A stretch of DNA of 64,000 nt from Triticum aestivum (Eukaryota > Streptophyta > Magnoliopsida > Poales > Poaceae). The number at the start of each line of letters is the position of its first letter. The first letter of the stretch is position 1. Location: assembly GCF_018294505.1 (NCBI RefSeq), contig NC_057800.1:476319037-476383036 (forward strand), in the 5' to 3' direction. A model generated the notes under the pieces. That model was not told the origin of the DNA, made no database searches, and saw only the letters and a list, made by a program, of their open reading frames with translations. Shown piece after piece: positions 59,261 through 64,000 of the stretch. A program made the translations under genes and the position numbers.

Positions 59261-60509
59261 AAATAGGGAGCTACATCATGAGCTATTGATCTACAACATA
59301 ATTTGCAAATACTATCAAGACTAAGTTCATGATAAATTAAAGTTCAACTAATCATATTACTTAAGAACTCCCACTTAGATAGACATCCCTCTAGTCATCT
59401 AAATGATCATGTGATCCATATCAACTAAACCATGTCTAATCATCACGTGAGATGGAGTAGTTTTCAATGGTGAACATCACTATGTTGATCATATATACTA
59501 TATGATTCACATTCGACCTTTTGGTCTCAATGTTCCAAGGCCATATCTGCATATGCTAGGCTCGTCAAGTTTAACCCAAGTATTCTGCATGTGCAAAACT
59601 GGCTTGCACTTGTTGTATGTGAACGTAGAGCTTATCTCACCCGATCATCACGTGGTGTCTCGGCACGACGAACTGTAGCAACGGTGCATACTCAGGGAGA
59701 ACACTTATACCTTCAAATTTAGTGATGGATCATCTTATAATGCTACTACCGTACTAAGCAAAATAAGATGCATAAAGGATAAACATCACATGCAATCAAA
59801 ATATGTGACATTATATGGCCATCATTATCTTGTGCCTTTGATCTCGATCTCCAAAGCACCGTCAAGATCTCCATCATCACCGGCTTGACACCTTGATCTC
59901 CATCGTAGCATCGTTGTCGTCTCGCCAACTATTTCTTCTACGGCTACCGCTACCGTCTAGTGATAAAGTAAAGCAATTACATGGCGGTTGCATTTCATAC
60001 AATAAAGCGACAACCATAAGGCTCCTGCCAGTTGCCGATAACGGTTACAAAACATGATCATCTCATACAACAATTTATATCTCATCACGTCTTAACCATA
60101 TCACATCACAACATGCCCTGCAAAAACAAGTTAGACGTCCTCTACTTTGTTGTTGCAAGTTTTACATGGCTGCTATGGGCTTCTAGCAAAACCATTCTTA
60201 CCCTCAAAACCACAACAATTTTTCATCAAGTGTGCTGTTTTAACCTTCAGCAAGGACCGGCCGTAGTCAAACTCGATTCAACTAAAGTTGGAGAAATAGA
60301 CACCCGCCAGCCACCTGTGTGCGAAGCACGTCGGTAGAACCAGTCTCATGAACGCGATCATGTAATGTCGGTCTGGGCCGCTTCATCCAACAATACAGCC
60401 GAATCAAAGTAAGACGTTGGTGGTAAGCAATATGACCATTATCGCCCACAACTATTTGTGTTCTACTCGTGCATATAACATCTATGCATAGACCTGGCTC
60501 TGATACCAC
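59261..60509 (-). other. Outer Copia leader with intact primer binding site
   Basis: Non-coding leader shared with Copia I. At 60495-60508 the minus strand reads TGGTATCAGAGCCA, the standard site for initiator methionine tRNA. Confidence 0.8.
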
Positions 60510-62058
60510 TATTGGTGAACATAGTAATTCAAAAAAATTCCTACGATCACGCAAGATCTAACTAGGAGATGCATAGCAACAAGAGGGGAGAGTGTGTCCA
60601 CGTACCCTCATAGACTAAAAGTGGAAGCGTTTAGTAACACGGTTGATGTAGTCGAACGTCTTCGCGATCCAACCGATCCTAGCACCGAACGTATGACAAA
60701 GAGAAGACTTGGTGTGTCTTTGGGGTGCCCTGCCCACGTATATAAAGGATGGAGGGAGAGAGGCCGACCCTCCTAGGGGCGCGCCAAGTGTAGGGAGTCC
60801 TACTAGGACTCCCAAGTCCTAATAGGATTCCCTTTCCTTTTTGGAGTAGGAAAGAAGGAAAGGAGGGAGAGGGAGAAGGAAAGGGGGGGGGGGCGGCGCC
60901 CCCACCCCTTGTCCAATTCGGTTTGGGCAGGGGGGAGGGGCGCGCCACCTCGTGGCCCTTCTTCCCTCTCTCCACTAAAGCCCAATAAGACCCATTAACT
61001 TCCCCCGACGAACTCCTGTAACTCTCTGGTACTCTGAAAAATACCCAAATCACTCGGAACCATTCCGATGTCCGAATATAGCCTTCCAATACATCGATCA
61101 TTACCTCTCAAACATTTCGAGACTCCTCGTGATGTCCGTGATCTCATCCGGGACTCCGAACAAACTTTGGTCATCAAATCACATAACTCATAATATAAAT
61201 CGTCATCGAACGTTAAGCGTGCGGACCCTATGGGTTCGAGAACTATGTAGACATGACCGAGACACATCTCCGGTCAATAACGAATAGCGGAACCTGGATG
61301 CTCATATTGGCTCCTACATATTCTATGAAGATCTTTATCGGTCAAACCGCATAACAACATACGTTATTCCCTTTGTCATCGGTATGTTAGTTGCCCGAGA
61401 TTCTATCGTCGGTATCATCATACCTAGTTCAATCTTGTTACCGGCAAGTCTCTTTACTCGTTTCTTAATGCATCATCCCGCAACTAACTCATTAGTCACA
61501 TTGCTTGCAAGGCTTATAGTGATGTGCATTACCGAGAGGGCCCAGAGATACCTCTCCGATACTCGGAGTGACAAATCCTAATCTCGATCTATGCCAACTC
61601 AACAAATACCATCGAAGACACCCGTAGAGCATCTTTATAATCACCCAGTTACGTTGTGACGTTTGATAGCACACAAAGTGTTCCTCCGGTATTCGGGAGT
61701 TGCATAATCTCATACTTAGAGGAATACGTATAAGTCATGAAGAAAGCAATAGTAATAAAACTAAACAATCATTTATGCTCGGCTAACAGATGGGTCTTGT
61801 CCATCACATCATTATCCTAATGATGTGATGCCGTTCACCAAATGACAACACATGTCTATGATCAGGAAAGTTAACCATCTTTGATTTAACGAGCTAGTCA
61901 AGTAGAGGCATACTAGGGACACTCTGTTTTGTCTATGTATTCACACATGTACTAATTTTCTGGTTAATACAATTCTAGCATGAATAATAAACATTTATCA
62001 TGATATAAGGAAATATAAATAACAACTTTATTACTGCCTCTAGGGCATATTTCCTTCA
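60510..62058 (-). repeat. 5' LTR of outer Copia (1549 bp)
   Basis: Partner of 45234-46782. The inner tip is mutated (TATTGG where the partner has TGTTGG). The outer tip TTTCCTTCA is followed by target duplicate GTGGT (62059-62063). Confidence 0.93.
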
Positions 62059-62063
62059 GTGGT

Positions 62064-64000
62064 AGCGGGGGTCGTGAAGAAGCAGATTGGGAGGATCAAA
62101 CTTGGGGGCCTATACCTAACTGTAGCGACCCGACCTCAAATGGTCAAGCCTCTGTGTATCTGTGCCATCCCTGGATCAATATGCTGGCACATACAGTACG
62201 TCAGTGTAAATATGAAAGTGTAATCACATGTATAAATAACGTAATCTGATATATATATATACCTCATAAATCTCAGCAAAAACAATCAAACGGGCGTGGA
62301 GTCCCATCAACGCCATCGGCAAGTTGAGTGTAGACTGTAATCCTGTACCGTATTATTACTTGTCGGAAGAAAAGTATCTACAACATGAAACATTGTAGCC
62401 ATGAAGGTTAGTACATTGAATGTACCGACAAGATCACTATAAGAAAATAGATGATAAAACTATACTATATGCAATATGGCTTTGTGGCTATGTGTTTGAG
62501 TTTTTGCATAAAAGCTGGTTTTATTTTCCCCTACATTAAAGGAATATCAAGAGTCTGTACTATGGAGTTTTTCTATCTTGACATGGTTCCGCCAACCGAC
62601 GTCTCATAGCCCATATCATCATAAATTGCCCACGATTAAGTTTTCGATCTGGTGTTGAGAGTTCCAAGATAGATCCATGTCCAGAGGCTCAATTTTTCTG
62701 TAACCGGGGACACAGTAATCGACTAGGTTTTAACTCTGCAGAGTGTTGTGCACTTTACCCGCAAGATTCGATCCCTCCTTTTTACGTTCTCGCACTTCAG
62801 GGTGTTTGAGAACAAGATGACCGAAGCATGGTCTTCCGAAGAGTTCCTCTGACCTCTGGCCACTGTCCGATGCTCATCCAATCCTACAGTAGTTCTACAT
62901 CTGCTAGCACTGTCCCAGCTAGAGTCACCACTAAGGTCAACCAAGCCTGAGCCCATAGTGACTTCGGTTGCACATGTAAGCTTCAGAGCATGAAGTATTC
63001 TTTCGTCTCTTTGAGCTTGGGTGGAGCTTTCCGCATGATATCATGGCGCTTCTTCGGAATCACTGAGTACTGGACGCACCAATGTACCCTTCTTAACCAT
63101 TCTCCACCCAGAGGTATATTGAATTCTTTTCTTGAGTCTTGAAGTCTTGAGGCCTTGAAGATGTAGTCCTTGCCGATGCCATCATGGAGCTGTCGTCATT
63201 GACGTAGAGTCCTCCTTCTTCACACCACTCCCGAACACTCATACCAACCCCGTCTACTATAGCATAGCATTTAAAACTAAACAACGTCCTGGGCTTGGTA
63301 GCAGGGTGATGGGTTCCTACCTCATGCATGCTACTCAACTACAAGAATTCAATACACTACTGGAGGGAATATGACCGGTGACACTAAATGCAATAAAAAC
63401 ATAGGTATGAATAACATGGTCAAAGTGAACTTTCCTGGTAAGTTGATGAAGATAATAACGCTCTCGAAAATAACTTGATGGAACTATTCGTCACTCCGTT
63501 GAAATCTATACAATCAAACATTGTATTCACATAAGCAACAATTCTAGCAATCAATTCTATCAATCAAGATAACAATAAAAAAACAATAAATAAATCCATA
63601 ATGAAATCAAAGAAAACCAAATAGAATTCCAAAGAAAACTTCAAGAAACCAAGGGGGAAACCAACTCATATAGTAACAGTCAATACTTCGATAATAAAAC
63701 TAAATTACTCTAACAACTTTTCTACAGCAAAGAAATCTAATTCTAATGAAACAACAGAAAATAATTTACTAAAGCATTTACTAGCAAAAAGAACTAGTAT
63801 GAAAACTATTATAACTAACTAGTTAACACCAGAACAACTATAACAACTAGCAAAACACTAAGACAATAGTAAACAATACTGAAACCATCATGAAACTAAT
63901 TTACTCCTAAATAACAGAATCAATAACAATATAACTTGAAGTGGCAAAAATAATTAATTTTAAAACTAATAAAACTATTTTTATCAACTATCATTCTGAA
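62064..64000. other. Flanking DNA, possibly the start of another LTR element at 62121
   Basis: No frame shows a protein domain. From 62121 the sequence TGTAGCGACCCGACCTCAAA resembles the opening of a Triticeae LTR family that I cannot name. The remainder is AT-rich, with A-runs from about 63480 to the window end. With the second half out of view, the call stays open. Confidence 0.3.

Larger units (their letters stand above)
45234..62058 (-). mobile_element. Outer Copia: Angela-type LTR retrotransposon, TSD GTGGT, carrying a nested element
   Basis: Two 1549-base LTRs (45234-46782 and 60510-62058) lie in the same orientation on the minus strand, flanked by GTGGT at 45229-45233 and 62059-62063. 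Read right to left: 5' LTR, intact primer binding site (60495-60508), leader, gag, pol, an 8.65-kb same-family insertion at 48449-57102, rest of pol, subterminal repeats, purine tract, 3' LTR. Without the insertion and its duplicated target the element is about 8.2 kb. Its LTRs differ visibly more than those of the inner element (for example about ten differences in the first 150 bases), in line with its being older. Confidence 0.94.

Noticed and set aside
1..64000. CRISPR arrays, bacterial operons, tRNA or rRNA genes
   Set aside because: None seen. The repeats are LTRs and eukaryotic elements, and tRNA-like strings are only primer binding sites of retroelements.

Overview
This window is nuclear DNA of a large-genome grass, almost certainly a Triticeae species (wheat, goat-grass or barley group). 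The evidence is the repeat content (Angela/WIS/BARE-type Copia LTRs, Triticeae-type Gypsy gag genes, an Au-type SINE, Stowaway MITEs) and three plant housekeeping genes with typical plant exon structure. Family names for repeats are recalled, not searched. A 410-base run of N lies at 21924-22333.

Left block, 1-20492, is nested LTR retrotransposons. A Gypsy element on the minus strand (element B; 5' LTR at 20019-20492) was hit twice. A second, complete element of the same family (element A, plus strand, 10864-19189, 5-bp target duplication GTGGG) landed in its gag gene. An Angela-type Copia element (Copia I, plus strand, 1-8024, running off the left edge) landed in its 3' non-coding part. Element A keeps gag and protease but has no reverse transcriptase, RNase H or integrase. 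In their place is a multi-exon gene on the opposite strand (15098-18147) encoding a protein that resembles the 'putative gypsy-type transposon' (Transposase_28) family plus a coiled coil.

The middle, about 20.5-45.2 kb, is a gene island. It holds U2AF35 (24089-24928, intronless coding region, intron in the 5' UTR), a RING-H2 E3 ubiquitin ligase of the HIP1/MBR type (five coding exons, 35462-40423) and a RABA1-type Rab GTPase (two exons, 41719-42782), all on the plus strand. Between and inside them are a hairpin MITE, three Stowaway MITEs, an Au-type SINE with a 25-bp target duplication, a 5'-truncated LINE that carries a solo Angela-type LTR, and a second LINE piece with an RNase H domain.

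Right block, 45234-62058, is an Angela-type Copia element on the minus strand (TSD GTGGT) that carries another complete Angela-type element on the same strand (48449-57102, TSD TGAAA) inside its pol gene. The last 1.9 kb (62064-64000) holds no recognisable gene and may begin another LTR element near 62121.

The three host genes have unrelated cellular jobs: 3' splice-site recognition, ubiquitylation and vesicle traffic. I see no operon-like relation among them. The most interesting material is in the retroelements: an antisense gene that has taken the place of pol, same-family head-to-head nesting that forms long inverted repeats, and three Copia copies that all lack the intact reverse-transcriptase catalytic motif although at least one inserted recently.
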